NCBI GenBank assembly: GCA_035283185.1
Contig: DATEUJ010000124.1
Span: 4,438 to 68,437 of the forward strand
DNA length: 64,000 bases
Direction: 5' to 3'
Source of the DNA: DASSFZ01 sp035283185
Lineage (GTDB): Bacteria; Chloroflexota; Anaerolineae; Fen-1058
In this document: one piece after another, positions 63,966-64,000 of the stretch
How positions within the stretch are numbered: position 1 is the stretch's first letter
Layout: each line of letters starts with the position of its first letter
Made by a program: the position numbers and the translations under genes
The notes under the pieces: generated by a model
Told to the model about the DNA's origin: nothing
Databases searched by the model: none
The model's input: the letters and a program-made list of their open reading frames with translations, nothing else

Positions 63966-64000
63966 ATGTTACCGTTGGTCGAATTTCCCGAACTGGTGCA
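63966..64000 (+). CDS. Start of an unidentified gene, possibly a transposase (cut by the window)
   Basis: ATG at 63966 with AGGAGGTGGCCG upstream. Only MLPLVEFPELV is visible. Such an opening is seen in some DDE transposases of Chloroflexota, and the preceding gap looks like an IS end, but eleven residues cannot prove this. Confidence 0.4.
   Translation, partial: MLPLVEFPELV

Overview
The window looks like a chromosomal piece of a GC-rich member of the Chloroflexota (Anaerolineae/Caldilineae-like). The support is protein style, not a database hit: secreted proteins with long proline/threonine linkers, lamin-tail, PA14, NBR1-like and LVIVD modules, a C-terminal YLPV/YLPLV motif on two exported proteins, split nuo/atp gene sets, and many short palindromic intergenic repeats. 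No rRNA, tRNA or CRISPR array was recognised.

Layout. 1-9.3 kb: exported proteins and lipoproteins on the minus strand, an amidohydrolase, a methyltransferase, and decayed pieces of a secreted-protein gene and a LuxR regulator. 9.5-12.2 kb: a DUF4062/NB-ARC/TPR STAND ATPase broken by a frameshift near its 3' end. 12.3-18 kb: a membrane protein, a tiny self-contained peptide unit (promoter, 30-codon ORF, terminator), an ABC-2 export system, and a toxin-antitoxin locus in which only the antitoxin and its operator survive. 18.1-31.3 kb: one long array carrying the membrane arm of complex I (nuoA-H-J-K-L-M-M2-N) followed by the membrane sector of ATP synthase (AtpZ/I-like, a, c, b-delta). The soluble arm of complex I and F1 are absent. 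A PIN-domain pair is lodged between the two nuoM genes, and most gaps hold hairpin-forming simple-word repeats.

31.5-54.6 kb is a block of exported proteins: a six-domain lamin-tail protein, a subtilase with a PA domain, two paralogous giant ecto-enzymes that fuse a phosphodiesterase/pyrophosphatase to a 5'-nucleotidase, a small exported peptide, an LVIVD/PA protein, and an ExeM-type extracellular nuclease. Four of these genes share the same upstream layout: TGTATGAAAT-like box, TTGACT, 17-18 bp, TGCTATCCT. I infer a co-regulated set for extracellular nucleic acid, nucleotide and protein degradation, probably for phosphorus and nucleoside scavenging.

54.7-60.7 kb (minus strand): after a Uma2-family gene comes a compact operon of lysine 2,3-aminomutase, two ATP-grasp ligases, a GNAT acetyltransferase and a third ATP-grasp ligase. 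I consider this the best candidate for an undescribed pathway, namely a beta-lysine-containing small molecule or peptide. 61-64 kb: an OmpR-type regulator, a zinc phospholipase C-like protein, a GalE-type epimerase, and at the right edge the start of a gene that may be an IS transposase.
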